DNA from: Kibdelosporangium sp. MJ126-NF4
Lineage (GTDB): Bacteria; Actinomycetota; Actinomycetes; Mycobacteriales; Pseudonocardiaceae
Reading direction: 5' to 3'
Assembly: GCF_000826545.1 (NCBI RefSeq)
Contig: NZ_CDME01000004.1
Span: 1 to 64,000, forward strand
Length of the DNA stretch: 64,000 nucleotides
Part shown: piece by piece, positions 1 through 9,807 of the stretch
How the letters are laid out: the number at the start of each line of letters is the position of its first letter
Numbering within the stretch: position 1 is the first letter of the stretch
The notes under the pieces: generated by a model
Seen by the model: the letters and a program-made list of their open reading frames with translations, nothing else
The model's database searches: none
What the model was told of the DNA's origin: nothing
Program-made: the position numbers and the translations under genes

Positions 1-49
1 GTCCACCGGGAACGCGCCACCACGAACGACCGGAGCAAAGGAGAACGTG

Positions 50-937
50 ATGTCCGAATCCGCGCACGATGCCGTTGTGGTCGGTTACGACGGCTCCCCT
101 TCCGCGCGCCGGGCAGCGCACTGGGCGGCACGGGAGGCCGCGACACGACGCAGGCGCTTGGTGATCGTGCACGCGTTCCGCTGGCCGTTGACCGAACTCA
201 CCCAGTTGCGTACCGAGATAGTGGTGCTGTCCGAGGACCCGTTCCGGGGTGAGTACCAGAAACTCGTCGACGAACTCGTCGCGGAGTGCCAGCCTCTCGC
301 GGGCGACAACGTGGTCCGGGGCGAGGTGATCGCGGGCGAGCCCGTCAACGTGCTCAACCGGCTCGGAGCGAACGCGAATCTGCTCGTGCTCGGCTCGTCC
401 GGGCACGGCGCGGTGCACCAGGTGCTGTTGGGGTCCACATCGGCGGAGCTGGTCCGGTCGGTGCCCACGCCGGTCGTGGTGGTCCGCGAAACCGACCAGC
501 CCGCGCGGCGCCGCCGGATCGTGGTCGGTGTCGACGGGTCCGCCACGAGCACCCGAGCCGTGGACTTCGCGTACGACTTCGCCACCCGGCACAACGCCGA
601 CCTGGTCGCGGTGCACGCGTGGAGCGATCTGCCGCTGGACATGCTCGGCACTGTCCAGGAGTGGGACGTGAACTGGGACGATGTCACCGAGCAGGCCAAG
701 GTCGCGCTGTCCGAGGCACTGGCCGGTCATTCGGCGCGGTATCCGGACGTGCGGGTGCACCCGATCGTCACGATGAGCAAGCCGGTCGAGGCTTTGCTGG
801 AGCAGGGCGACAACGCGGACTTGGTCGTTGTGGGCAGCCATGGTCGCGGTGCCGTGCGCCGGATGCTGCTCGGGTCGGTCAGCCAGGCTGTCCTGCACTA
901 CGCGAGGTGTCCGGTGGCGGTGGTCCGACCGGAGTGA
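50..937 (+). CDS. Universal stress protein, two tandem UspA domains
   Basis: The 295-residue protein contains two UspA-type alpha/beta domains, about residues 5-145 and 155-295. Each ends with the nucleotide-binding signature G-X2-G-X9-G-S/T: GSSGHGAVHQVLLGSTS in the first and GSHGRGAVRRMLLGSVS in the second, so both look able to bind ATP. Tandem cytosolic Usp proteins are common in actinobacteria and are linked by family knowledge to hypoxia, dormancy or general stress. The ATG at 50 is preferred over the GTG at 47, because AAAGGAG at 37-43 is correctly spaced only for the ATG. It is followed by an FAD-binding gene on the same strand after about 60 bases. The exact stress is unknown. Confidence 0.93.
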   Translation: MSESAHDAVVVGYDGSPSARRAAHWAAREAATRRRRLVIVHAFRWPLTELTQLRTEIVVLSEDPFRGEYQKLVDELVAECQPLAGDNVVRGEVIAGEPVNVLNRLGANANLLVLGSSGHGAVHQVLLGSTSAELVRSVPTPVVVVRETDQPARRRRIVVGVDGSATSTRAVDFAYDFATRHNADLVAVHAWSDLPLDMLGTVQEWDVNWDDVTEQAKVALSEALAGHSARYPDVRVHPIVTMSKPVEALLEQGDNADLVVVGSHGRGAVRRMLLGSVSQAVLHYARCPVAVVRPE

Positions 938-998
938 CCACCGTGTCCACTGGGTGGGCACAGTTGCTTCGGGCCTGGGTTTTCCGAGTATTGGAGGG

Positions 999-2873
999 GT
1001 GGGGTCCACCAAGACAGTCGCGATCATCGGGGCAGGCCCACGCGGAATCGGTGTGCTGGAACGGCTGGGCGCCAACATCGATCTGCTTGGCCATGGCGAA
1101 CTGGACGTGCACCTGATCGACCCGTATCCGCCCGGCCCCGGCCGGGTGTGGCGGCACGCCCAGTCGCCGTTGCTGCGGATGAACTCGATGGCGGAGGACG
1201 TCACGGTGTTCACCGACGACAGCTTCACCGGCGAAGGACCGGTCCGGCCGGGCCCGTCCTTGGCGCAGTGGGCGAGCCAGGTCCGGTCCGCTGAGGTCGA
1301 CACGACCGGGCTGGACCGCGATGTCCGTGCGGAAATCCACGCGCTGACCGGGACGGCGTTCGCCACGCGACGCGTGCAGAGCGCCTACCTGTCCTGGTTC
1401 TTCGCGGACACCACGGCCAAGCTCGGCGGCAATATTTCAGTCCAACTGCACAAGGACACCGTGCTGCGGGTCACCGGCGAGCCCGATGAACCGCAACTTC
1501 TCTGGCTGGCAACGAGTTCCACGCCGATCGTGGCCGACATCGTGGTCTTCGCGCTGGGCCACCTGGACAGTCTGCCCAACGGGGAACAGTCCGAACTGGC
1601 CCGTTACGCCGAGGCGAACGGGCTGGTCTACCTCCCACCCGAATACACCGCGGACAGCGATCTCGATGTGCTCCGGCCAGGGCAGGACGTGCTGATGCGC
1701 GGGTTCGGCCTGGCGTTCGTCGACCTGGCGGTGCTGCTGACCGAGGGCCGGGGCGGGAAGTTCCGCACCGAGGCCGACGGAACGCTGACCTACCTGCCCT
1801 CGGGTGAGGAACCGCGGTTGTACGTGGGTTCCCGGCGGGGCGTGCCCTACCACTCCAAAACCGGCTACCGCCTGCGCGCCGGACGTCCGCCGCTCCCTCG
1901 GTTCTTCGGCCCGGACGCGGTGGCGCGTTTACTGGGCCAGGATGGCCTGCTCGACTTCCGCCAGGACGTGTGGCCGTTGATGGCCAAGGACATCGCGTGG
2001 GGCCACTACCACGAACTGTTCAACGGCCACTCCGACCGCGTGCGCACGACGTGGCCGGATTTCTCGGCCAGGTTCGCTGACCTGGTCTGGGACACGCCTG
2101 GGATGCGCGCGCTGGTGGACGAGACCGTGCCGGAGGCCGCGGACCGGCTCGATCTGGACGCGCTCGACCGCCCGCTCAAGGGGTTGTGGTTCGAGACGTT
2201 CGCGGAGTTGCAGGACCACCTGCGTGGCCACATCCGGGCCGATGTGGACCGTCGCACGACCGACCACCACAGTGCCGACCTCGGTGCGTTCATCGGCCTG
2301 CTGTCAGCGTTCGGGAATCTCGCCGCGGTCGCCTCGGCCAGGAAACTGACCACCACGTCGTTCGTGCGTGACGTGGGTGGCTGGTGGTCCGGGTTCTTCA
2401 ACTTCCTGGCCAGTGGTCCGCCGGGACATCGGCTGGAGGAACTGCTCGCCCTGTCGCGGGCGGGAATCGTGCACTTCCTCGGCGCGGACATGCACGTGGA
2501 CACAGTGGACGGTGTGTTCACCGGGCGCAGCCGGAGCAGCCCGCACACTGTCCGGGCGACCGCGCTGGTGGAGGCCCGGATCCCGCGCGCCACGATCGAG
2601 CGCACCGAGGACGCCCTGCTGAGGTCTCTGTACGAATCCGGCGACGGCGCCGCCGAAGTGCTGTCCGAACCACGCCACGAGACCGGGCGGCTCCTGGTGA
2701 CACCGGCCGATCTGCGTGTCGTGGACGGGTCGGGCCGTGCCCACGCACGGCGTTTCGCGTTGGGTGCGCCGACGAGTGTGGTCGCGGTGGCGGCGTTCTC
2801 CCGCCCCCACGCCAACTCGCCGGCGTTCCTTCAGAACGACATCGTCGCCCGTGCCGTCCTCAGGACGCTGTAG
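999..2873 (+). CDS. FAD/NAD(P)-binding protein (flavin oxidoreductase-like)
   Basis: A protein of about 624 residues opening with a Rossmann dinucleotide-binding motif (VAIIGAGPRGIGVLERL), typical of the large FAD/NAD(P)-binding family that includes NAD_binding_9-type proteins. Later segments such as ALGHLDSLP and MRGFGLAFVDLAVLL also fit a flavoprotein fold. The substrate is unknown. The reading frame stays open far upstream into the usp gene. The GTG at 999 is chosen because it lies just before the Rossmann strand, but GGAGG at 993-997 is closer than ideal, so the start is uncertain. The 3' end overlaps the convergent SDR gene by 14 bases. Co-transcription with usp is possible. Confidence 0.8.
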   Translation: MGSTKTVAIIGAGPRGIGVLERLGANIDLLGHGELDVHLIDPYPPGPGRVWRHAQSPLLRMNSMAEDVTVFTDDSFTGEGPVRPGPSLAQWASQVRSAEVDTTGLDRDVRAEIHALTGTAFATRRVQSAYLSWFFADTTAKLGGNISVQLHKDTVLRVTGEPDEPQLLWLATSSTPIVADIVVFALGHLDSLPNGEQSELARYAEANGLVYLPPEYTADSDLDVLRPGQDVLMRGFGLAFVDLAVLLTEGRGGKFRTEADGTLTYLPSGEEPRLYVGSRRGVPYHSKTGYRLRAGRPPLPRFFGPDAVARLLGQDGLLDFRQDVWPLMAKDIAWGHYHELFNGHSDRVRTTWPDFSARFADLVWDTPGMRALVDETVPEAADRLDLDALDRPLKGLWFETFAELQDHLRGHIRADVDRRTTDHHSADLGAFIGLLSAFGNLAAVASARKLTTTSFVRDVGGWWSGFFNFLASGPPGHRLEELLALSRAGIVHFLGADMHVDTVDGVFTGRSRSSPHTVRATALVEARIPRATIERTEDALLRSLYESGDGAAEVLSEPRHETGRLLVTPADLRVVDGSGRAHARRFALGAPTSVVAVAAFSRPHANSPAFLQNDIVARAVLRTL

Positions 2874-3747
2874 CGGGAACGATCCACTTGCGCAGCCGCG
2901 GCGGGAGGCGTTTCTCCAGCCCGTACGGCTCCAGATGCGCCTGGAAGACCTCGTTGAACGCGTGCTCGACGCCGTCGGAGTCCCAGACGTCCCGTTCGAG
3001 GATGGGTGCCTTGAAGAACGGCTGGCCGACGATGTGCAGCTGCGGGCCGTTGCAGCGGACCACCTGCCCAGTGATCCCATGTGCCCGGTCGGAGATCAGG
3101 AACAACGCGACCGGCGCGATCCGGCTCGCGGTGCGGTCTGGCGGACACGCCCGCAGCGAACGTTCCGACTTCCACACCATTCTGGTGTGGGCCAAGGGAC
3201 ACAGCGCGTTGACGCGGATTCCCGCGTCCTCCATGTCCAGTGCCCACGAGTACGTCAGCGACGCGACCGCTCCTTTGCTGGCGGCATAGGTCCCCAGTTT
3301 GCGTTGGCCCAAATGGGCTCCCGAGGACACGTTGACGATCGAACCACCGCCCTGTGCCCGCATCTGCCGCGCAGCCGCGACGCCCATGTACATCACTCCC
3401 AGGACGTTGACCTCGACCAGCTCCCTCATCTGGTCGATGTCCTCGTCCCACGGCAACGACTCGTAGTTGAGCCCGGCGTTGTTGATCAGCCCGTCGACCG
3501 AGCCGAATTCCCGGACGCACAGGTCGATGATGGCCTGCGCTTGGCCGGGATCGGCCACCGAGTGGCCACTGGCGACGACCTTGCCGCCCTGCGCGCGGAT
3601 GTTCTCCGCGGTCCGTTCAGCCAAGTCGCCGTCGATGTCGTTGACCACGACCGCCGCCCCTGCATGGGCGGCGTGCAGTGCGAACGCCTCGCCGAGGCCG
3701 CGCCCAGCCCCGGTGATGACCACTGCCTTCCCGTCCAAGAACCTCAT
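2860..3747 (-). CDS. SDR family NAD(P)-dependent oxidoreductase
   Basis: A 295-residue short-chain dehydrogenase. It has the cofactor motif TGAGRGLG near residue 12, the structural NNAG motif and a YAASK active-site motif (Tyr/Lys), with the catalytic Ser in the preceding VNVSSG strand. The C-terminal part, about 60 residues longer than a minimal SDR, contains ITGQVVRCNGPQLHIVGQP, reminiscent of SDRs acting on acyl or hydroxyacyl substrates. The ATG at 3747 is chosen because it starts just before MRFLDGKAVVITG; the frame stays open upstream without homology. The gene converges on and overlaps the FAD-protein gene. The substrate cannot be told from sequence. Confidence 0.88.
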   Translation of the reverse strand: MRFLDGKAVVITGAGRGLGEAFALHAAHAGAAVVVNDIDGDLAERTAENIRAQGGKVVASGHSVADPGQAQAIIDLCVREFGSVDGLINNAGLNYESLPWDEDIDQMRELVEVNVLGVMYMGVAAARQMRAQGGGSIVNVSSGAHLGQRKLGTYAASKGAVASLTYSWALDMEDAGIRVNALCPLAHTRMVWKSERSLRACPPDRTASRIAPVALFLISDRAHGITGQVVRCNGPQLHIVGQPFFKAPILERDVWDSDGVEHAFNEVFQAHLEPYGLEKRLPPRLRKWIVPATAS

Positions 3748-4104
3748 GGGCTCCAGTGTCGGCACGTGGCGTGGGCCCGAATGGGTGACCGGCGACGAGC
3801 GGTCTGGACATTGCGCCAAACGTTCCAACGAGTTCACCCGCGCCGTAGAGCCGCGCCTATCACCGAACAACGCGAAGATGTGAATCAAACTGCCGATTCT
3901 CGGCGCGAAGTTGCCGGTCCCGGATCTAGGTATGGCACATAATCGCTGATCAGAGCCTGTTAAGTCCTGCCGTTGAACAGCGTTCGGAAGTATAGGGAAT
4001 CTTCACTGTAGATCCACTGAACCAGACTACCGTTCTAGATACCCGGAAGGCGTATTACGGCATCGGGGGGTATGTCGTAATACGCGCCGGGCGTTGCAGG
4101 ACCA
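3748..4104. other. Intergenic region between two minus-strand genes
   Basis: No convincing gene is seen. The stretch from about 3890 to 4050 is richer in A+T than its surroundings and lies upstream of the SDR gene, so its promoter is probably here. The imperfect hairpin at 4051-4084 lies at the other end, just after the stop codon of the SARP-type regulator. Confidence 0.6.
4051..4084 (-). terminator. Hairpin downstream of the SARP-type regulator
   Basis: Arms CGTATTACGGCAT (4051-4063) and ATGTCGTAATACG (4072-4084) pair over 13 positions with one mismatch around an 8-base G-rich loop. The hairpin begins 21 bases after the regulator's stop codon. There is no U tract, so it would be an actinobacterial-type terminator or an mRNA-stabilising end. 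A protein-binding palindrome is the alternative. Confidence 0.5.
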
Positions 4105-7100
4105 TCACAGGTCCTCGACCGGGGGTACGCCGAGCGCGGTTGTTATCGCATCCGCGGCGCCGCGCTCGACCATCGCATCACCGGTCTCGCCCAGTCCTCG
4201 CAGCACCAGGCTCTTGGCCTGCCGCGCCCATGCCTCCACCAGCCGCTGACCGGTCTTGCGCGTGATCGTCAACGCCTGCTGGGCGTGGTCGTACGCCCTG
4301 GAGAAGTCGTTGAGGGCGAGGTGGCCCAACGCGAGAACCGTCAGCGCGCGGGCCTCCAGCAGTCGCATGCCCGAGTCCCGCATGACAGCCAACGCGTCGC
4401 GTGCCGCCGTGAGCGCCTCGGCGACGTGTCCCGAGCGGCGCAGCGCGGCGGACATCCCGATCAGCACCGACGTCTCGCCGTATCGGAACTCGATGTCCCT
4501 GGCCAGTTGCAGCGCGTCCCGGTAGTGGCCCAACGCGATGTCGGTGTGGCCGCGCCGCATGTGCGCGGTCGCCACGATGTCCAGGCCGCTCACCTCATGG
4601 CGCCGCTCGCCCAGTTGGCGTCCCTGCGTGATGCCTGTGCGCGCCAGCACGACCGCGCGGCGGTAGCGACCGGCGTCGCAGTGGGTCTCGGCGAGGCAGA
4701 TGATCGTGCTCACCTCACCATGCCGGTCACCGAGTTGGCGGCACGTCGCGAGCGCCCGCAAATGGCACTGCACGGAGTTGTCCAGCTCGCCCATGGCCCA
4801 GTGCGCGAGCCCCGCGCCGTTCAACGCGCGCGCCTCCACGTACCGGTTGCCCAGCTCGCGGGCGAGCGTGATCGACTGTTTGTGCCAGCTCAGCGCCTGG
4901 TCCGGTCTGCCGAGCGACAGTTGCGCGACGCCGACGTAGTTCAGGCCGGTCGCCTCACCGACCCGGTTGACGGTCTCGCGGTTGATGGTCAGTGCCTGCG
5001 AGTAGTAGCTGGCCGCCTGGGCGGGCCTGCCCAGCTGTGAATGCACGCGCCCGAGGTTGTGCAGTGACGCCGCCTCACCGGCCCGGTTGCTGATCCGGCG
5101 GTTGAGCGCGAGCGCGTCGTTGTGGTGGGTGATCGCGCGCTGGTAGTCGCTGAGGTTGTAGTAGACGAGCCCGAGGATGTCGAGCATCGACGCCTCGGCG
5201 AGCTGGTCGCCCTGCTGCTGGGCCGCGTCGAGCGCGACCTGACAGATCTCCACGCCGTCGACGCCGTGCCCTCGGCTGATGAAGTACCCGCGCAGCACGT
5301 CGGTGATCAGCCAGGCGTACCGGCGTGGCCCGTTGGCCGCTGCCCAGTTCACCGCGGCGATCAGGTTCGGGCGTTCGGCGTCCAGCCAGCTGATCGCCTC
5401 GGTCTCGTCCGCCAGGACGGCCATGTGCGCGCCGTCGGCCACTTTGGGCACCGGCAGTCGGGCGGAGTCCGGGAACAGCAGGCTCGTCGCCGCGTGCGCT
5501 GTGTGCAGATAGAAGTCGAGCAGCCGGTCAAGCGCCGCGGCGGCGTCGTCCTCGCGCGCCCGCAGGCCGGCGTATTCGGCCAGCAGGTCGTGCAGGCCGT
5601 AGCGGTCGTTGGGTTCGGGGTGCACGAGATTGGCCGACACGAGATGTCCGAGGCCGCGGCGCACCTTGGCCGGGGTGCCGCCGGTCATCGCGATCGCGGC
5701 ATCCGGTCCGAAGTCCGTGCCGGGGATCAGGCCGAGCAGCCTGAAGAGATTCTGTGAGTCCGGTTCGAGCTGGGCGTAGGACAGGTCGAACGCGGCCTGC
5801 ACCGCGCCCTGCTCGTCGCCCTCGACGGTCAGCCCGGCGAGCCTGCCGTGCCTGCGCAGGTCCGCTGTGTAGGCCGCGATCTCGGTGTGCGGCCCGGAGT
5901 TGATGTTGGCCGCGGCGATGCGCAGCGCCAACGGCAGGTAGGCGCAGGCCTCCAGCAGTTCGGCGACGGACGCCGACTCGTCGCGCGTACGGTCCTGGCC
6001 GATGCTGCGCGCCAGCAGCGCCGTGGCCTCGTCGGGGTGCAGGCCGTCCAGCGCCAGCCGGTAGGCGCCTTCCCGCGCCGACAGCCCGCCGAGCCTGCCC
6101 CGGCTGGTCACCAGGACCAGGCACCCCGCACTGCCCGGCAGCAGGGGCCGGACCTGGTCGACGCCGCTGGCGTTGTCCAGGACGATCAGCACGCGGCGGT
6201 TGGCCAGCAGTGTCCGGTAGAGGCCCATGCCCTCTTCGACGTCGATCGGGACCTGTTCGGCGGGCACCCCCAGCGCGTGCAGGAACCGGGACAACGCGTC
6301 GAGTGGCCGAACAGGTGGGCCAGAGGCGTAACCACGCAGGTCGACGTACAACTGGCCGTCCGGATATCGGCTGCGCACACGGTGTGCCCAGTGCACGGCC
6401 AACGCCGTCTTGCCCACGCCCGCGATGCCCTCGATGGTCACGATGACCACCGCGCTCGCCTGGCTGCCCTCAGGGACCAGCGCGTCGAGCGCCTCGAGCT
6501 GAGCCTCGCGACCGGCGAACCCGGTGACGTCCGCGGGCAGCTGAGCGGGGATGCTGCGGCCCGTCGACGGCGCCATCACGGTCGCGGTCGGCGCCTCCCG
6601 TTGCAGGATCCGCAGGTGGGCATCGCGCATCTCGACGCCTGGCCGGACGCCGAGCTCGTCGGCCAGGCGATCGCGGACCTCGCCGAACAGGCGCAGCGCG
6701 GCGGCCTGCTGGCCGGAGCCCGCCAGCGCCGACATCAGCCGGGCGTTGAGGCCTTCGTGCAACCCGCCGTGCAGCGGGTCCTCTCCGGCCAAGCGCTGCA
6801 ACTGGACGGCCGCCTGCTCGTGCTGGCCCAGGGCCATGGCCAGGTCGGCGTGGCCGAGAACGGCGGCGAGACGGCGCTGCGCGAGAGCCATCGCGGCCGG
6901 GTGCTGCCGCAACCGGTCGGGCATGTCCGCCAGCACGCCGCCGCGCCAGCACTGCAACGCCTCGGTGTAGTTCGCCTCGGCGGTGTGCGGATCGTCGTCG
7001 GCCAACGCCCGCGCGCGGGCGGCCAGCTCGTCGAACCGCAGGGCGTCCAGACCGGCCTCGTCGACTTTCAGCAGGTAGCCGCCGTGCGCGGCGGCGATCG

Positions 7101-7539
7101 GCTGGGCCGGGTCCAACGAACGTCTAAGGCGTGCGACATATGTATAAACGAGGTTCAGCGAGGACTTCGGTGGATGTTCGCCCCACAGCACGTCCACGAT
7201 CTCCTCGCGGGTGACGACCCGGTTGGGCTGCAGCGCCAGCAACGCCAGCAGCGACCGGGGCATCGACGGCCCGATGTCGACAGGGCCCGCTCCGGTCCGC
7301 ACGCTCAGCGGCCCCAGCACCCCGATCCGCAGCTCCGCCCGGCCATCCAGCACCAGGCCGACGACCTCGGCGAGCCTGCGCATCGAGGCAGGCCTCGGCT
7401 TGGCGACCCGGCCCTGCTCGATGTACCGGACCGCGCGGACGCTCACATCAGCGCGGTCTGCCAGCTCCTGCTGGGTCAACCCAGCACGGACCCGGTGAGC
7501 GCGAAGCTGCTCACCCAATTCGTTCGGGCCGGACGCCAT
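4105..7539 (-). CDS. AfsR/SARP-type regulator: XRE HTH + SARP wHTH/BTAD + NB-ARC + TPR
   Basis: A 1144-residue multidomain transcriptional activator. An XRE-type helix-turn-helix covers residues 5-60 (GLTQQELADRADVSVRAVRYIEQGR). It is followed by an OmpR-like winged helix (about 70-150, with the SARP strand YTYVARLRRSL) and a BTAD helical domain (about 160-300). A STAND/NB-ARC ATPase has its P-loop GIAGVGKTALAV near residue 370, and a long TPR array fills about residues 760-1140. Proteins of this architecture activate secondary-metabolite or developmental genes. The extra N-terminal XRE domain distinguishes it from classical AfsR. The ATG at 7539 is the first Met before the XRE domain. The adjacent divergent phospholipase-fusion gene is the obvious candidate target. 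No biosynthetic cluster is visible beside it. Confidence 0.92.
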   Translation of the reverse strand: MASGPNELGEQLRAHRVRAGLTQQELADRADVSVRAVRYIEQGRVAKPRPASMRRLAEVVGLVLDGRAELRIGVLGPLSVRTGAGPVDIGPSMPRSLLALLALQPNRVVTREEIVDVLWGEHPPKSSLNLVYTYVARLRRSLDPAQPIAAAHGGYLLKVDEAGLDALRFDELAARARALADDDPHTAEANYTEALQCWRGGVLADMPDRLRQHPAAMALAQRRLAAVLGHADLAMALGQHEQAAVQLQRLAGEDPLHGGLHEGLNARLMSALAGSGQQAAALRLFGEVRDRLADELGVRPGVEMRDAHLRILQREAPTATVMAPSTGRSIPAQLPADVTGFAGREAQLEALDALVPEGSQASAVVIVTIEGIAGVGKTALAVHWAHRVRSRYPDGQLYVDLRGYASGPPVRPLDALSRFLHALGVPAEQVPIDVEEGMGLYRTLLANRRVLIVLDNASGVDQVRPLLPGSAGCLVLVTSRGRLGGLSAREGAYRLALDGLHPDEATALLARSIGQDRTRDESASVAELLEACAYLPLALRIAAANINSGPHTEIAAYTADLRRHGRLAGLTVEGDEQGAVQAAFDLSYAQLEPDSQNLFRLLGLIPGTDFGPDAAIAMTGGTPAKVRRGLGHLVSANLVHPEPNDRYGLHDLLAEYAGLRAREDDAAAALDRLLDFYLHTAHAATSLLFPDSARLPVPKVADGAHMAVLADETEAISWLDAERPNLIAAVNWAAANGPRRYAWLITDVLRGYFISRGHGVDGVEICQVALDAAQQQGDQLAEASMLDILGLVYYNLSDYQRAITHHNDALALNRRISNRAGEAASLHNLGRVHSQLGRPAQAASYYSQALTINRETVNRVGEATGLNYVGVAQLSLGRPDQALSWHKQSITLARELGNRYVEARALNGAGLAHWAMGELDNSVQCHLRALATCRQLGDRHGEVSTIICLAETHCDAGRYRRAVVLARTGITQGRQLGERRHEVSGLDIVATAHMRRGHTDIALGHYRDALQLARDIEFRYGETSVLIGMSAALRRSGHVAEALTAARDALAVMRDSGMRLLEARALTVLALGHLALNDFSRAYDHAQQALTITRKTGQRLVEAWARQAKSLVLRGLGETGDAMVERGAADAITTALGVPPVEDL

Positions 7540-7633
7540 AGCGATGATCCTGCCCGAACAACCCGGCCAGCCATACCGGATGGATGGGGCCACCCTTGCC
7601 GCGAGATCGCGGGGTGGACGGTACTTTCGGCGT

Positions 7634-9580
7634 GTGCGCAGGTTGGTGGGGGTTCTGGCGGTCACGGTCGCGGCGTTGACTTTTGGAATAGTCGCGTCCC
7701 GTCCGGCGCCGCCAGCTGACCGTCTGCCGTCGGACGGCCCGCTGGCGGCGGATATCGGCGCGGCCGCGCGCACGATCGAGGCGTTGCTGGCTCCCGCGTC
7801 GGGTGTCGATCCGATCGCTTTGTTGCCCGTGGACTTCACTGCGGTGGAGAAGGTCGTGCCTGGTCGGCTGCGCGCGCCGGACGGGACGATGCGCGCGGTG
7901 CACGTGGACGGCGGCTGCTCCACGCCGATGGGCGACGACAACACCAAGTGGGATTACAGCGTCGGCTGCAAGGCGCACGACCTGGGCTACGACCTACTGC
8001 GGTATGCCGAGAAGAAGGGCCACCCGCTGCCCGCGGACCTGCGCCGCGGGCTGGACGACCAGCTGTCCAGGGACATGCACAAGCAGTGCGAGCTCAACCC
8101 GCAGAATTCCGCAGGCACGTGTCAGCTGGTCGCCGACGTGTACACGGCCGGTCTGGTGGTCAACTCGTGGCACCAGCGGTGGGGGCCGCCGCGGGCGGAG
8201 CCGATCTCGTCGTGGGCGGTCGGCCTGGTCGTGGTGGTCCTGCTGCTGGCCGGTCGACCGCCATGGAGACGTTTGCGCAGGCCAGGGCCTGGCTCTCCGG
8301 ACGCGCCACCCGTGGATTACATGTCGATGCTGCGGGTGCTGAGCATGGTCGGGATCGTGATCGGCGAGACCGTCCTCGCGTTCACGCACGCGGGCGGCTT
8401 CTGGCTGCTGCGGCTCGCGCCGCTGCTGTTCTTCGCCGGGGGGCACGCCAACCTGGTGGCCTGGCGTGCGTCCGGCCACCACTACGGGTCGTATCTGGCG
8501 ACCCGGATTCACGCGTTGCTCAGACCGGTGTTCGCCTTCGTGCTGGCCTGGCTGCTCATCCCGCTGACCCTCGAACTGCTGGACGCCTCCGAGAACACGA
8601 TCACATCAGTCGGGTCGCTCGTACTCGAACCGCTCTGGATACTCGGCCTGTTCCTGGTCACGGTCGCCGCGTGCCCGGCGATGCAGTGGCTCCGCGACCG
8701 GTTCGGCGCCGTCGTCCCCTTGGTCCTGCTGGCCGGATCGACCGCTGTGGACGTGGCGGGATCGACCGACGCGTACCTGTTGGCCAGCGGGTTGCTGCTG
8801 GCTCTCGGATTCGGCCAGCTGGCGTTTCACTGGGAGGACGGCACGCTGCGCCAGGTCCCCCGGCCGCTGTTGTGGGGCGCGGCGGGCGCGGCACTGGTGG
8901 CGTTCGTGGCCCTCGGCTATCTGCCGCTGCTGGGGATCGCGCAGGTCAGCCTCGCGTGCACCGCCCGGTCCTCCGACTGGGTGCCGGTGAAGGCCGTCGG
9001 TTTCCTGCGGTCGCGGCCGATGACTGCCTACCTGGTGTACGTCGGCGTCGTGCTGATGTTCGCCGGGCTGACCAGTTCGGCCGGGTTCGACTGGTTCACC
9101 AGGCCCCGCACGTGGCTGGCGATCTCGATGATCACCGCGGCGACCGTGGTGGCGTTCCTCTGGTACGAGCGGCGGCCGCGGCCGGTGGCCGAACTGCTGG
9201 GCCCTGTCGACGGTGTGCACACGCTGGCGTGCGCACTCGGCGTCGGGTATGCGACGCTCGGTGTGCTCGGATTCGCCGTGACCGGGGTGACGTGGCAGGT
9301 CGGCGCGCCCGCGGTGTTCGGTATGGCGCTGGACCCGATGGCCAATCTGATCCACCTGATGCTCGGCGGCTACCTGTTGCACGTGGTGCACAGCGGCAAG
9401 GCTGGCAAAACCTGGCCATGGCTGCTCACGGCGACCGCCTGCGTCCCGCCGATCATGTCCACGTGGAGCATGTCGGGCGCGGTCGTGCACGGCGCGACGG
9501 TGGTGTTGGCGCTGGCCGTGGCTGGACACGTCACTGCGGTCAGACTGCGTGACAGAGCGAACGTCGTGAACGCTGGGTAG
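7634..9580 (+). CDS. Secreted phospholipase A2 domain fused to a multi-pass membrane domain
   Basis: A protein of about 648 residues. An N-terminal signal or anchor helix (LVGVLAVTVAALTFGIVAS) is followed, about residues 45-190, by a prokaryotic phospholipase A2 domain. This has the catalytic His-Asp segment VGCKAHDLGYDLLRY, the preceding GDDNTKWDYS loop and several cysteines likely to form disulfides outside the membrane. The remaining 430 or so residues contain roughly 13 hydrophobic helices; the first few resemble acyltransferase-3 membrane proteins and the last part (DPMANLIHLMLGGYLL) resembles DUF4383. These secondary resemblances are tentative. Bacterial PLA2 is normally a short secreted enzyme, so the fusion is unusual. 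The GTG at 7634 gives a textbook signal peptide; the ATG at 7580 is an alternative. It is divergent from the SARP-type regulator. Confidence 0.78.
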   Translation: MRRLVGVLAVTVAALTFGIVASRPAPPADRLPSDGPLAADIGAAARTIEALLAPASGVDPIALLPVDFTAVEKVVPGRLRAPDGTMRAVHVDGGCSTPMGDDNTKWDYSVGCKAHDLGYDLLRYAEKKGHPLPADLRRGLDDQLSRDMHKQCELNPQNSAGTCQLVADVYTAGLVVNSWHQRWGPPRAEPISSWAVGLVVVVLLLAGRPPWRRLRRPGPGSPDAPPVDYMSMLRVLSMVGIVIGETVLAFTHAGGFWLLRLAPLLFFAGGHANLVAWRASGHHYGSYLATRIHALLRPVFAFVLAWLLIPLTLELLDASENTITSVGSLVLEPLWILGLFLVTVAACPAMQWLRDRFGAVVPLVLLAGSTAVDVAGSTDAYLLASGLLLALGFGQLAFHWEDGTLRQVPRPLLWGAAGAALVAFVALGYLPLLGIAQVSLACTARSSDWVPVKAVGFLRSRPMTAYLVYVGVVLMFAGLTSSAGFDWFTRPRTWLAISMITAATVVAFLWYERRPRPVAELLGPVDGVHTLACALGVGYATLGVLGFAVTGVTWQVGAPAVFGMALDPMANLIHLMLGGYLLHVVHSGKAGKTWPWLLTATACVPPIMSTWSMSGAVVHGATVVLALAVAGHVTAVRLRDRANVVNAG

Positions 9581-9807
9581 CCTCGTACGGATGTGGCACA
9601 CGAAATGCGCCACCCCGAGCTCCGACAGGGTAATCGCAGGTCAGGGTGCTGCGGTGGCACGTGGGGCCGCGCACGGCACGCCGTACTGTGACAGGGTCGA
9701 CAGCTACCACTCGACGGTGTGCCACCCTACCGGTCAACCCGATGACCATCCCGAGCGTCCAATGGGTAGTTGGGGCACAGACACAGCCGAGCTGACAGGA
9801 GAGGTAG

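Noticed and set aside
5848..7719. Long open frame antisense to the SARP-type regulator
   Set aside because: Composition is Arg/Gln/Asp-rich shadow sequence. The opposite frame has the clear multidomain protein.
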